DNA from: Rubritalea profundi
GTDB lineage: Bacteria; Verrucomicrobiota; Verrucomicrobiia; Verrucomicrobiales; Akkermansiaceae
Direction: 5' to 3'
DNA length: 53,408 nt
NCBI RefSeq assembly: GCF_002954445.1
Contig: NZ_MQWA01000001.1
Location: 57,090 to 110,497 of the forward strand
Positions 1 through 7,206 of this stretch are shown piece by piece. The notes under the pieces are model-generated. The model was given only the letters and a program-made list of their open reading frames with translations, did not search any database and was not told the origin of the DNA. Each line of letters opens with the position of its first letter. Position 1 is the stretch's first letter. Both the position numbers and the translations under genes were made by a program.

Positions 1-44
1 ATCCTAACTAAACCCTTTTTAACAATCTAACTAAGAGCACACCT

Positions 45-1151
45 ATGGCTGTTATTGATAAATATTTTAAGCTCCTCGTCGAATCTGGTGGATCAGATTT
101 ACACCTCACCGAGGGAGAATCTCCAAAGCTTCGCATCCATGGTAGCGTCACAGTAATTGAGGGTGAGTCGATTCTTAAAGGAGAATCGTTCAAGCAAATG
201 CTCGCAGAGATTTGCGAGCCGCGGTCATTCGAAATGTATCTTAAAGAAGGAGATCTAGACTTTGCTTACGCAATGGATGAAGAGTCGCGATTCCGGTGTA
301 ATTATTTCAAACAAAGACAAGGGCTCGGAGCTGTTTTCCGTCTAATCCCAACAAAAATTGCATCCCTAGAAGATCTTGGAATTCCTGAAGTCGTCAAAAA
401 TTTTGCACACATCCGTTCTGGTCTCGTTCTTGTGACCGGCCCTACTGGCTCAGGTAAGTCTACAACACTTGCCGCTCTGCTAGATTACATCAATCGCACT
501 CAATGCAAACACATCATCACAATCGAGGAGCCAATCGAATTCGTCCACTCGAACAAGCAGTGCATCCTTACTCAGCGGGAAGTTCCACACCAGTGCCCCA
601 CATTTTCCGATGGCCTTCGCGCCTCATTGCGTGAAGATGCCGAAATCGTATTGGTGGGAGAAATGCGCGACCTCGAGACCATTTCGCTCGCTCTCACTGC
701 TGCTGAGACTGGCATGTTAGTATTTGGCACACTCCACACTAACAATGCGCGTAAGACAGTTGACCGTATCATTGACGTTTTCCCGGCTGACCAGCAATCA
801 CAGGTGAGAACCATGTTGGCTGCATCACTGCGCGGAGTGTTAGCACAGTTGCTAATGAAGCGCATCGACGGCGGCCGAGTTGCTGTAAACGAGATCATGT
901 TCACCACTCCAGCCGTGTCCTCTATCATCCGAGAAGGGAAGACCCAGAAACTTACCGACGTCATCACCCAAGGTAAAGCGGAAGGCATGCAGTTCATGGA
1001 CGAAGCCATCTGGGATAAGCTCCGCGCTGGTATTGTCACCCCAGAGGAAGCGTACATGAAGGCTATCGACAAAACGCGCTTCAAAAACTTCTTACCGCTG
1101 GAGAGCCAAAGTCTCGGTGTCGCATCGGGCGAAAGTCCAAACGAACACTAA
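45..1151 (+). CDS. pilT: Type IV pilus retraction ATPase, PilT/PilU family
   Basis: Cytoplasmic hexameric ATPase of the PilT family, which powers retraction of type IV pili (twitching motility, DNA uptake, surface sensing). The 368-residue protein begins like PilT (SDLHLTEG near residues 17-24). It carries a Walker A motif GPTGSGKST at 132-140, an Asp box (TIEEPIEF), a Walker B region (AEIVLVGEMRD) and the His box FGTLHTNN. Length is usual for PilT. The C-terminal region (MQFMDEAIWDKL) also resembles PilU, so the exact paralogue is uncertain. The ATG at 45 is the first in frame and has no clear Shine-Dalgarno site. No pilus genes adjoin it; a hairpin terminator follows, so it is probably transcribed alone or as the last gene of a unit that starts outside the window. 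Confidence 0.9.
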   Translation: MAVIDKYFKLLVESGGSDLHLTEGESPKLRIHGSVTVIEGESILKGESFKQMLAEICEPRSFEMYLKEGDLDFAYAMDEESRFRCNYFKQRQGLGAVFRLIPTKIASLEDLGIPEVVKNFAHIRSGLVLVTGPTGSGKSTTLAALLDYINRTQCKHIITIEEPIEFVHSNKQCILTQREVPHQCPTFSDGLRASLREDAEIVLVGEMRDLETISLALTAAETGMLVFGTLHTNNARKTVDRIIDVFPADQQSQVRTMLAASLRGVLAQLLMKRIDGGRVAVNEIMFTTPAVSSIIREGKTQKLTDVITQGKAEGMQFMDEAIWDKLRAGIVTPEEAYMKAIDKTRFKNFLPLESQSLGVASGESPNEH

Positions 1152-1172
1152 ACCAAGCTCATTTAAGGAATC

Positions 1173-1198
1173 CCAACACGTACAGTGTTGGTTTTTTT
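1173..1198 (+). terminator. Rho-independent terminator after pilT
   Basis: A 7-bp stem (CCAACAC with GTGTTGG), a 5-nt loop and a run of seven T lie just downstream of the pilT stop codon. The convergent gene at 1210-2130 ends directly beyond it. Confidence 0.85.
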
Positions 1199-1209
1199 CC
1201 TCCCCCTTG

Positions 1210-2130
1210 TTACCACAGTTCTCTAATCGTGATTTTGAGCTTCGACTTCGACACAGAGTTCGATTCTTTCTTGGCAACCTCCGTGGATTCTCCACCTAGG
1301 ATTGACTTCTTTTTTATGGCTTGCGCTACCACTACAACTGGAGGCTGTAACGCCACCAAATTTTCCCTCTCCATTTTCTGCACGGCCGCCACCAAGGTCT
1401 CAGTCTTCCAGCTTCCAAGCTGACCACCTTTGTAGACTACCCAACGGTATGCCAAATCTTTGCCGGTCGTGAACGGAGCATAAGCGATAACTCTATACCG
1501 ATTCCCCCCTCTTATCTCAGCTGGCCCTTGACCGATGTAAATCCACTGAGACTCTAAACCAGTTAGAGGATCTATCCCACCCCTCATAGCTACATCAACC
1601 TGTAAAGTTTCTAGATCTTTCGGAGACCTCCCGTTCTGTCTTAAATAAGCAGTATACTCTTTACCTAAGTGACTCAGCGACTTTCGAGAAGCCAGGGTTC
1701 GCTCCTCCACCTTAAGTTCATAATACGACAACATTAACCGATACACCACATAGTGCTCCTTACCTCGCATCTTTTCAGCTTTCGCTTTTTTAAGGAGAAA
1801 CTGCATCTTGGGTTCCTTAAAATGCCCTCGCTCGTAGACCTTAATAAGATGAGTCCAAGCAAAATGCTTATAATCCACCTTGCCGCGCCTGATCTTTTTT
1901 AGCTGCTCGCGTGAAATTGAGTCTACTTTGAACTTTTCAAACTCATCCACCAATTTCTGCCTCGCCTCGCTGGTCCTCTCATCGCCCTTTAAATCAGGGC
2001 ACTCCCGCAAAATCGACGCTGCCAGCTTTTCCAAAGTGCGATCTAGATTCATCTCAGCCGCCACAGCGACTTCAGACCACACTAATCCTAGAGTCAGCAA
2101 TGCGGCAAAGACAGTTCTACAAAAAGTCAT
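1210..2130 (-). CDS. Secreted protein of unknown function
   Basis: The 306-residue protein starts with a typical Sec signal peptide: a charged N-terminus, a hydrophobic stretch (AALLTLGLVW) and an AVAA cleavage region near residue 25. The mature part is mainly charged and helical up to about residue 170. A C-terminal segment (GGIDPLTGLESQWIYIG, then RYRVIAYAPF) resembles the C-terminal end of type II secretion pseudopilin-like proteins (DP...G..Y motif), which is a weak hint only. I do not recognise the family. It points towards pilT from the other side, with the stops 58 bp apart. The next gene upstream, the S11-like protein, is 44 bp away on the same strand, so the two could be co-transcribed. 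A periplasmic or outer-envelope location is likely. Confidence 0.6.
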   Translation of the reverse strand: MTFCRTVFAALLTLGLVWSEVAVAAEMNLDRTLEKLAASILRECPDLKGDERTSEARQKLVDEFEKFKVDSISREQLKKIRRGKVDYKHFAWTHLIKVYERGHFKEPKMQFLLKKAKAEKMRGKEHYVVYRLMLSYYELKVEERTLASRKSLSHLGKEYTAYLRQNGRSPKDLETLQVDVAMRGGIDPLTGLESQWIYIGQGPAEIRGGNRYRVIAYAPFTTGKDLAYRWVVYKGGQLGSWKTETLVAAVQKMERENLVALQPPVVVVAQAIKKKSILGGESTEVAKKESNSVSKSKLKITIRELW

Positions 2131-2174
2131 AAATCATTACTAACACAAACAATTAGAATGATGCAAGATCTAGC

Positions 2175-3137
2175 TTATTGACCTAGAGCAATTTTTAGGA
2201 ACTCGCGGCGATCTGATGACGCCAAATACCCACCATTACGCCATGTCTCGTACTGGCTCCACCCTTGTGGGATAAGATTCTTCGCGAAAGCTTCTACATC
2301 TGAAGACCCCAGCACAACAAGGATCATTTGCACAGGAGTCACTTGTTCCTCGCCAGTAGGTAATTTTTTGACATACGAATATTTATCCACCAACAAACTA
2401 GCACATTGGCCAGCCATCGCTGAGGAACCGGCCTTCAAACCAACCACTTTCATCTTACGACGAAGCAACTTATTCGAATTGAGAACTTCTAAGCGCACCT
2501 CACGTTCATCACGTTTGAGAACCTTCAGACTCCTTTGCTTTTGTTTCGCGTAAAATCCATAGGCTGTATCTGTAGACAAAGCCAGCGAGAGACGAGCGAC
2601 ATCCGAGGCTGTTGACACATTACTGCGCCCGCTAGTATCCCCACCTGAAGGCAGATAGAAACGTGTATTATGCATTGCAAGTGAGCTAGCCAAATTATTC
2701 ATTTCATTGACAAACATAGACTGGGGGTCGCCAGCAAGTTGACGACGGTTAAGTAATTTTGACCCCACATGCGTAGCCAATGTCATTGCCGACACGCTAT
2801 CCTCTCCCAAAATTACAGCGTAGAGAGCATCTCGCATACTCAGCTGGTCGCCGGCTTGAAGTCCTAATGGGTTATCTATTCCTGAATAAAAGCCATGTTG
2901 AGGCACTACCAACATAGTCGTCGTACTCGTTGCCGACGCCTTTGTCCAATCTAAGGCCACCTTTGCTGTTACCATATGGCTAAGGCTAGCAATTGGACGC
3001 TTGTATTCAGACCCTGATGCCAAAAGCACCTTGCGTGAGTGCCTCTCCAGCACAATGTAGCTCTCCGGAGTCTGTGCTCCACTTGTAGAAATCAAAGTAA
3101 GACTGAAGAGTAGGGCTGGTATAAGGAATCGAATCAT
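2175..3137 (-). CDS. PBP5-like (peptidase S11) protein with degenerate active site
   Basis: The fold matches D-alanyl-D-alanine carboxypeptidases of family S11, which trim peptidoglycan stem peptides in the periplasm: signal peptide (residues 1-21), the DAL-like segment before the SGN region, the STASDVARL helix, and an NSNKLL segment before the third motif. All three catalytic motifs are altered. SxxK reads SLSH (51-54), so the general-base Lys is His. SGN reads LGE (110-112). KTG reads KAG (235-237). Codons at the first motif were checked on the DNA and are unambiguous. The reading frame is intact and of normal length (320 residues), so this looks like a maintained pseudoenzyme, perhaps a muropeptide-binding or regulatory protein, rather than a decaying gene. 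It lies 44 bp upstream of the secreted protein ending at 1210. Confidence 0.75.
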   Translation of the reverse strand: MIRFLIPALLFSLTLISTSGAQTPESYIVLERHSRKVLLASGSEYKRPIASLSHMVTAKVALDWTKASATSTTTMLVVPQHGFYSGIDNPLGLQAGDQLSMRDALYAVILGEDSVSAMTLATHVGSKLLNRRQLAGDPQSMFVNEMNNLASSLAMHNTRFYLPSGGDTSGRSNVSTASDVARLSLALSTDTAYGFYAKQKQRSLKVLKRDEREVRLEVLNSNKLLRRKMKVVGLKAGSSAMAGQCASLLVDKYSYVKKLPTGEEQVTPVQMILVVLGSSDVEAFAKNLIPQGWSQYETWRNGGYLASSDRREFLKIALGQ

Positions 3138-3462
3138 AGAGAATTGTACGAAAAATCTTTTGGACGATAATCCTCAGTGCTAAAAAAGCAACAGTAATTC
3201 AAAGTAAGACTGCGAAACGGCTTGCCTTTTTAGAAAGCTCTGATCAACGTCCAACAGCTCAACCTGCTGGTGCTCGAATCCTTGAGACCAGCAGAACGCC
3301 GAATGCAGCGCTGAGCGGGTTCTAGATACTTCAAACAGTATCGAGTCATTTTCACACTGCCGATGAAGAAAAGCACAATGTGCCAGCATCGGGTGGAAAA
3401 GAACCAACTCATACATTCGGCGACACATCGCTCGGCGCCAGGACAACGAACACATCCGACAC
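3138..3462. other. Intergenic region between divergent genes
   Basis: About 325 bp separating the divergently transcribed S11-like gene and the RRM gene; it must hold both promoters. I see no clear -35/-10 pair, RNA gene or repeat. Open frames on both strands here are compositional by-products of the Asn/Arg-rich coding region that follows. Confidence 0.4.
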
Positions 3463-4143
3463 ATGTCAGACACACAGAAACCAAACCAAGGTAATCGCGA
3501 AGGTGGCAACCGCCGCCCGCGTCGCAACAACAATAATAACAACCGTAACCGCAACAATAATAGCGGTGGTGGCGGTAACAACCGCAACCGTAATCGTAGC
3601 AATCGCCCACCAAGGCCGCTCGTACTTACGTTCTGGCAGAAGTTCCTTAAAGCGATTGGCTGCCTAGACGAAGACAAGCTACGAAAGGCCCAACGCCCGC
3701 AGCGCCCACAAGGAAAGCAACGCGAGCAAGACGGGCAAACCGATCGAAAGACAACAGCTCCAAAGAGCAACGTCCGCAACGCAAGGACAGAATCCAATGA
3801 GGGTTCTGACAAGCCACGCCGCCGCGCTCCTCAGCCAGTAGCAGTCGAGTCCGCTCGTCTTTACGTAGGAAACCTTTCTTACGATGCTACTGAGTACGAC
3901 CTCGAAGACCTCTTCAAGGGAGTTGGTACAGTCAAGAACGTAGAGATTATCTACAACCGCAACACGCACAAATCTAAAGGTTATGGCTTCATCCAGATGC
4001 TTAACAAAGAAGAAGCTGAGCGTGCTGTTGAAGTGCTTCACGACCAGCCATTCATGAGCCGTCAGCTGGTGGTAAATGGTTCAAAGTCTCGTAAAGAAGG
4101 TGATACTTCTGGTGAGACTCAGACAAGCGAATCAGCGGAGTAA
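3463..4143 (+). CDS. RNA-binding protein with N-terminal Asn/Arg/Gly-rich region and C-terminal RRM
   Basis: 226 residues. Residues 1-50 are a low-complexity, basic tract made almost only of N, R and G. A short hydrophobic segment (LTFWQKFLKAIGCL, 55-68) and a charged linker follow. Residues 132-205 form one RNA recognition motif with RNP2 LYVGNL (133-138) and RNP1 KGYGFIQM (172-179), including the aromatic residues that stack on RNA bases. Bacterial RRM proteins are usually short (80-120 residues); the long disordered N-terminus is reminiscent of eukaryotic RGG/RRM proteins and could promote RNA condensation (inference). Such proteins in cyanobacteria respond to cold, but no regulatory element is visible here. 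The ATG at 3463 is the first in frame. A strong terminator follows. Confidence 0.85.
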   Translation: MSDTQKPNQGNREGGNRRPRRNNNNNNRNRNNNSGGGGNNRNRNRSNRPPRPLVLTFWQKFLKAIGCLDEDKLRKAQRPQRPQGKQREQDGQTDRKTTAPKSNVRNARTESNEGSDKPRRRAPQPVAVESARLYVGNLSYDATEYDLEDLFKGVGTVKNVEIIYNRNTHKSKGYGFIQMLNKEEAERAVEVLHDQPFMSRQLVVNGSKSRKEGDTSGETQTSESAE

Positions 4144-4165
4144 TCCATCGCGGATAAACATTCCA

Positions 4166-4203
4166 AAGCCCCAGTTGCTCCATGAGCACTGGGGCTTTTT
4201 TGT
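4166..4203 (+). terminator. Rho-independent terminator after the RRM gene
   Basis: A perfect 10-bp stem (AAGCCCCAGT with ACTGGGGCTT), a 12-nt loop and a run of T close the RRM transcription unit before miaA. Confidence 0.9.
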
Positions 4204-4260
4204 TTCATCAAGCTGGACATCACCAACAAAACCTCAAACATAAGCACTTCCATCTATCGT

Positions 4261-5169
4261 ATGAGCCAGCCCATCTATATCTGCGGCCCCACCGCATCTG
4301 GAAAATCCTCACTCGCCATTGCACTCGCCCAGCAACTCGACGGCGAAGTCATCAATGCCGACGCCTACCAAGTCTACCGAGGAATAGAAACTCTCTCCGC
4401 CTCCCCCTCCAAAGAAGAGCTAGCCCAGGCACCCCATCACCTTTTCTCAGTGCTGGACACCAGCGAGGAGTTCGACGCCCAGCGCTACCGCGAACTCGCC
4501 CTCCCAATCATTGCTGACGTTCAATCCCGTGGCAAAACTCCCATCTTAGTCGGCGGCTCAGGAATGTACCTAAAATTCCTCACCCACGGTCCCTCTCCAG
4601 TCCCAGCCAACGACCCCAAACTTCGGGCCCAACTAGAACGACGCGACGACGCCTCCCTAGTCGAAGAATTCACTCAGCTCGACCCCGAGGGCGCAGCAGC
4701 GACTAACTTTCAAAACCGCCGCTACGTCATCCGCGCCCTAGAGATCTGCCTACTCTCTGGCCAGAAAATGTCTGAGATTAAGAACGACTGGAAAAACACC
4801 TCCACCGAGATCGACAAAAACCTCCGCGGAGCACTGATCCAATGGGAAGCGGAACCGCTCAGAAAACGTATTGCTCTACGGACCAAGCAGATGCTCGACC
4901 AAGGAGCCATCGATGAAGTCCGTGACAGCACAAACTTTTCCGTCACCTGCGAAAAAGCCATCGGCGTCCCGCAAATCCGCGCCTACCTTGCAGATGAAAT
5001 TGACCTCGCCATTTGTGAAGAAAAAATATTCTTCGCCACCTGCCAATACGCCAAACGCCAACGCACATGGTTCAACAAGGAATCCTGGCTCACCCAACTC
5101 CCCTACCGCAGATCAACCACTCCTCAAGAAGTGGCCAACGCTCTCACGGAGACTTGGAAGTCTACTTAA
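4261..5169 (+). CDS. miaA: tRNA dimethylallyltransferase (MiaA)
   Basis: Transfers a dimethylallyl group from DMAPP to N6 of A37 in tRNAs that read UNN codons. The 302-residue protein has the N-terminal P-loop GPTASGKSS (residues 9-17), the segment INADAYQVYRG in place of the usual DSxQVYRG, the VGGSGMYLK motif near residue 100 and the C-terminal QYAKRQRTWF motif. Two family motifs differ: the Ser after the conserved Asp is Ala, and the usual GTAKP stretch is replaced by SASPS. The Arg of the usual TRQ is Cys. The core fold and length are normal, so activity is plausible. It is preceded by the RRM terminator, so it has its own promoter. The ATG at 4261 places the P-loop at the expected distance from the N-terminus. 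Confidence 0.9.
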   Translation: MSQPIYICGPTASGKSSLAIALAQQLDGEVINADAYQVYRGIETLSASPSKEELAQAPHHLFSVLDTSEEFDAQRYRELALPIIADVQSRGKTPILVGGSGMYLKFLTHGPSPVPANDPKLRAQLERRDDASLVEEFTQLDPEGAAATNFQNRRYVIRALEICLLSGQKMSEIKNDWKNTSTEIDKNLRGALIQWEAEPLRKRIALRTKQMLDQGAIDEVRDSTNFSVTCEKAIGVPQIRAYLADEIDLAICEEKIFFATCQYAKRQRTWFNKESWLTQLPYRRSTTPQEVANALTETWKST

Positions 5170-5681
5170 CTCCAGCACGTCTGAACACGTATGATGAGAA
5201 GTCTTCAGAGCTCACTAATCACTAGAATTTGGCCTTTTTCAATTCTGGCCCGCGTTTAAAAATATGACAGCAGGCAAATGATACTTGAGCCGATGACGAG
5301 CACACCACCGAGGGCTTTTCTTAAATTTCTAGGATTTTTCATGGGAGGAATACTGTTAAAGTAAATTCAGTATGCACTTTAACTATCTAAGAAATATTTG
5401 CCGAGGTTTTTCACAACTTATTCACAAGCCACTAACAATCTATCCGGTATAGTGCTTCAGCGATAATCTCGCGCATCCAACAGAACTGCCAGCTAACTAT
5501 GATCCCTCTAGGACAGCTGAGGTATTTGACTCGACTGATGATAAACTAAGTCAAACTTTCACAGCTCTTGAAACAAACTTCCGGCAAGTAATTCTTTACA
5601 GTTTATCTATTGGAGGATTTGCATCATAAAATGGACCGAGTTTGGCTTGAATGTTCTGCCTGCCTGCCTACAACTCTACGC
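5170..5681. other. Long intergenic region between miaA and purB
   Basis: About 510 bp. It holds one CTAACAA heptamer at 5432, a possible 28-codon membrane-peptide frame on the minus strand (5256-5342), and the likely purB promoter region. No riboswitch fold, such as a purine aptamer, is evident to me. An open frame runs from 5610 into purB, but its N-terminal 24 residues look non-native. Confidence 0.35.
5256..5342 (-). CDS. Possible 28-residue single-pass membrane peptide
   Basis: ATG at 5342 to TAA at 5256. The predicted peptide has a basic N-terminus (KNPRNLRK) followed by about 20 hydrophobic residues (ALGGVLVIGSSIICLLSYF), the pattern of a small inner-membrane peptide. No Shine-Dalgarno site is seen, and 28 open codons can easily arise by chance, so support is weak. 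Confidence 0.15.
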   Translation of the reverse strand: MKNPRNLRKALGGVLVIGSSIICLLSYF

Positions 5682-7136
5682 ATGTCAGCAATTCCTAACG
5701 TGCTAGCCGAGCGCTATGCCTCAAAAGCTATCGTAAACATCTGGTCCGCAGAGGGCCGCATCGTGCTTGAGCGCGAATTCTGGATCGCCGTGATGAAAGC
5801 TCAGAAAGAGCTCGGTCTCGACATCCCACAGGAAGCGATCGACTCCTACGAGTCAGTTAAAGATCAAGTAAACCTTCCAGCAATCATGGAACGCGAACGC
5901 ATTACGCGTCACGACGTGAAAGCACGTATCGAAGAGTTCTGTGATCTTTCAGGTCACCAACACATCCACAAGGGCATGACCTCGCGCGATCTCACGGAGA
6001 ACGTAGAGCAGCTTCAGGTCTACCGCTCACTTCTCATTCTCCGCGATAAAACAATAGCCACACTTTCCAAGATCAACGAACGTGCCCAGCAGTGGCAAGG
6101 CCTTCTCATCACAGCACGCACACACAACGTGGCCGCTCAGCCTACTACTTTTGGTAAGCGCCTCGCAATGTTCGGTGAAGAACTCCTCGGCGGACTTTCC
6201 TCGCTCAACCATCTCATCGAGACCTACGCAGTACGCGGCCTCAAAGGTGCAGTTGGTACACAGATGGATCAAATTTCCCTGTTCGAAGGCGACATCGAAA
6301 AAGTGGACGCGCTCGAAAGTAAAATCTGCACGCACCTCGGCATTCCAGAGGTATTTGACAATGTTGGACAGGTCTACCCACGCAGCCTCGACTTCCGCAC
6401 AGTTTCTGTCCTCACCGACCTCGCGTCTGGTCCTTCTTCTTTCTCTCGCACACTTCGCCTGATGGCTGGTAACGAGACTGCTAGTGAAGGTTTTGCTAAA
6501 GGCCAGACTGGCTCCAGCGCTATGCCTCACAAAATGAACTCACGTTCCTGTGAGCGCGTCAACGGCTTCCAAACGATTCTCAAAGGTTACCTCGTGATGG
6601 CTACTGGCCTCGCTGGTGATCAGTGGAACGAAGGTGATGTTTCCTGCTCCGTGGTTCGCCGCGTGATGCTTCCTGACGCGTTCTACGCATGTGACGGAAT
6701 GTTCGAAACATTCCTCACCATCCTCAACCAGATGAATGCTTACCCAGCAGTGATCGACGCTGAGAACGAGCACTACCTGCCATTCCTCATGACCACTACG
6801 ATCATGATGGAAGCTGTCAAAGCTGGCGTTGGCCGCGAGACAGCACACAAGGTCATCAAAGAACACGCAGTTGCGACTGTCGACGCTCTACGGGCACGCG
6901 AAGTCACCAAAAACGACCTACTCGGTCGCCTTGCTACTGACGAGCGCATCCCGCTCACTATCGAGCAACTCGAGGCACTCCTCGAGGAAGGCCGTAGCAA
7001 TGCTGGCTCAGCACGTAGCCAAGTCGCAGCATTCAACAAGACAGTTAGCGCTTGGACATCTAAGTTCCCGAACGCTGCGTCCTACGAGCGGCTCAATCCT
7101 CTAATCTTTCTCTTGAAAAACCTTCAAATGGCCTAG
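5682..7136 (+). CDS. purB: Adenylosuccinate lyase (PurB)
   Basis: Catalyses two steps of purine synthesis: SAICAR to AICAR plus fumarate, and adenylosuccinate to AMP plus fumarate. The protein belongs to the fumarase/aspartase superfamily and carries its signature as GSSAMPHKMNS, plus the N-terminal RITRHDVKARIEEF and HKGMTSRDLTEN segments that hold the catalytic His and substrate-binding residues. I chose the ATG at 5682 (MSAIPNVLAERYASK) because the upstream in-frame extension from 5610 is Cys/Leu-rich and unlike the family; this gives 484 residues. It stands alone, with a terminator overlapping its stop codon. Confidence 0.93.
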   Translation: MSAIPNVLAERYASKAIVNIWSAEGRIVLEREFWIAVMKAQKELGLDIPQEAIDSYESVKDQVNLPAIMERERITRHDVKARIEEFCDLSGHQHIHKGMTSRDLTENVEQLQVYRSLLILRDKTIATLSKINERAQQWQGLLITARTHNVAAQPTTFGKRLAMFGEELLGGLSSLNHLIETYAVRGLKGAVGTQMDQISLFEGDIEKVDALESKICTHLGIPEVFDNVGQVYPRSLDFRTVSVLTDLASGPSSFSRTLRLMAGNETASEGFAKGQTGSSAMPHKMNSRSCERVNGFQTILKGYLVMATGLAGDQWNEGDVSCSVVRRVMLPDAFYACDGMFETFLTILNQMNAYPAVIDAENEHYLPFLMTTTIMMEAVKAGVGRETAHKVIKEHAVATVDALRAREVTKNDLLGRLATDERIPLTIEQLEALLEEGRSNAGSARSQVAAFNKTVSAWTSKFPNAASYERLNPLIFLLKNLQMA

Positions 7137-7155
7137 CATCTGCTGGGCCATTTTT
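7128..7155 (+). terminator. Rho-independent terminator overlapping the purB stop
   Basis: An 8-bp stem (ATGGCCTA with TGGGCCAT, one G-T pair) with an 8-9-nt loop and five T. The purB TAG lies inside the left arm. Confidence 0.75.
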
Positions 7156-7206
7156 GTAACTGGATCCTCAAATCTCCAATCTAGTATTTTTCAAATCTAT
7201 TCACGC

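Noticed and set aside
3180-3812. 210-codon frame on the minus strand opposite the RRM gene, Arg/Leu/Pro-rich
   Set aside because: It is the complement of the Asn/Arg/Gly-rich low-complexity coding region and has no family-like sequence.
5610-5681. N-terminal extension of PurB
   Set aside because: The 24 residues are Cys/Leu-rich and unlike PurB; the ATG at 5682 gives the family N-terminus.
6027-6530. 167-codon frame opposite purB
   Set aside because: It lies fully within purB, whose protein is clear; codon composition makes such shadows likely.
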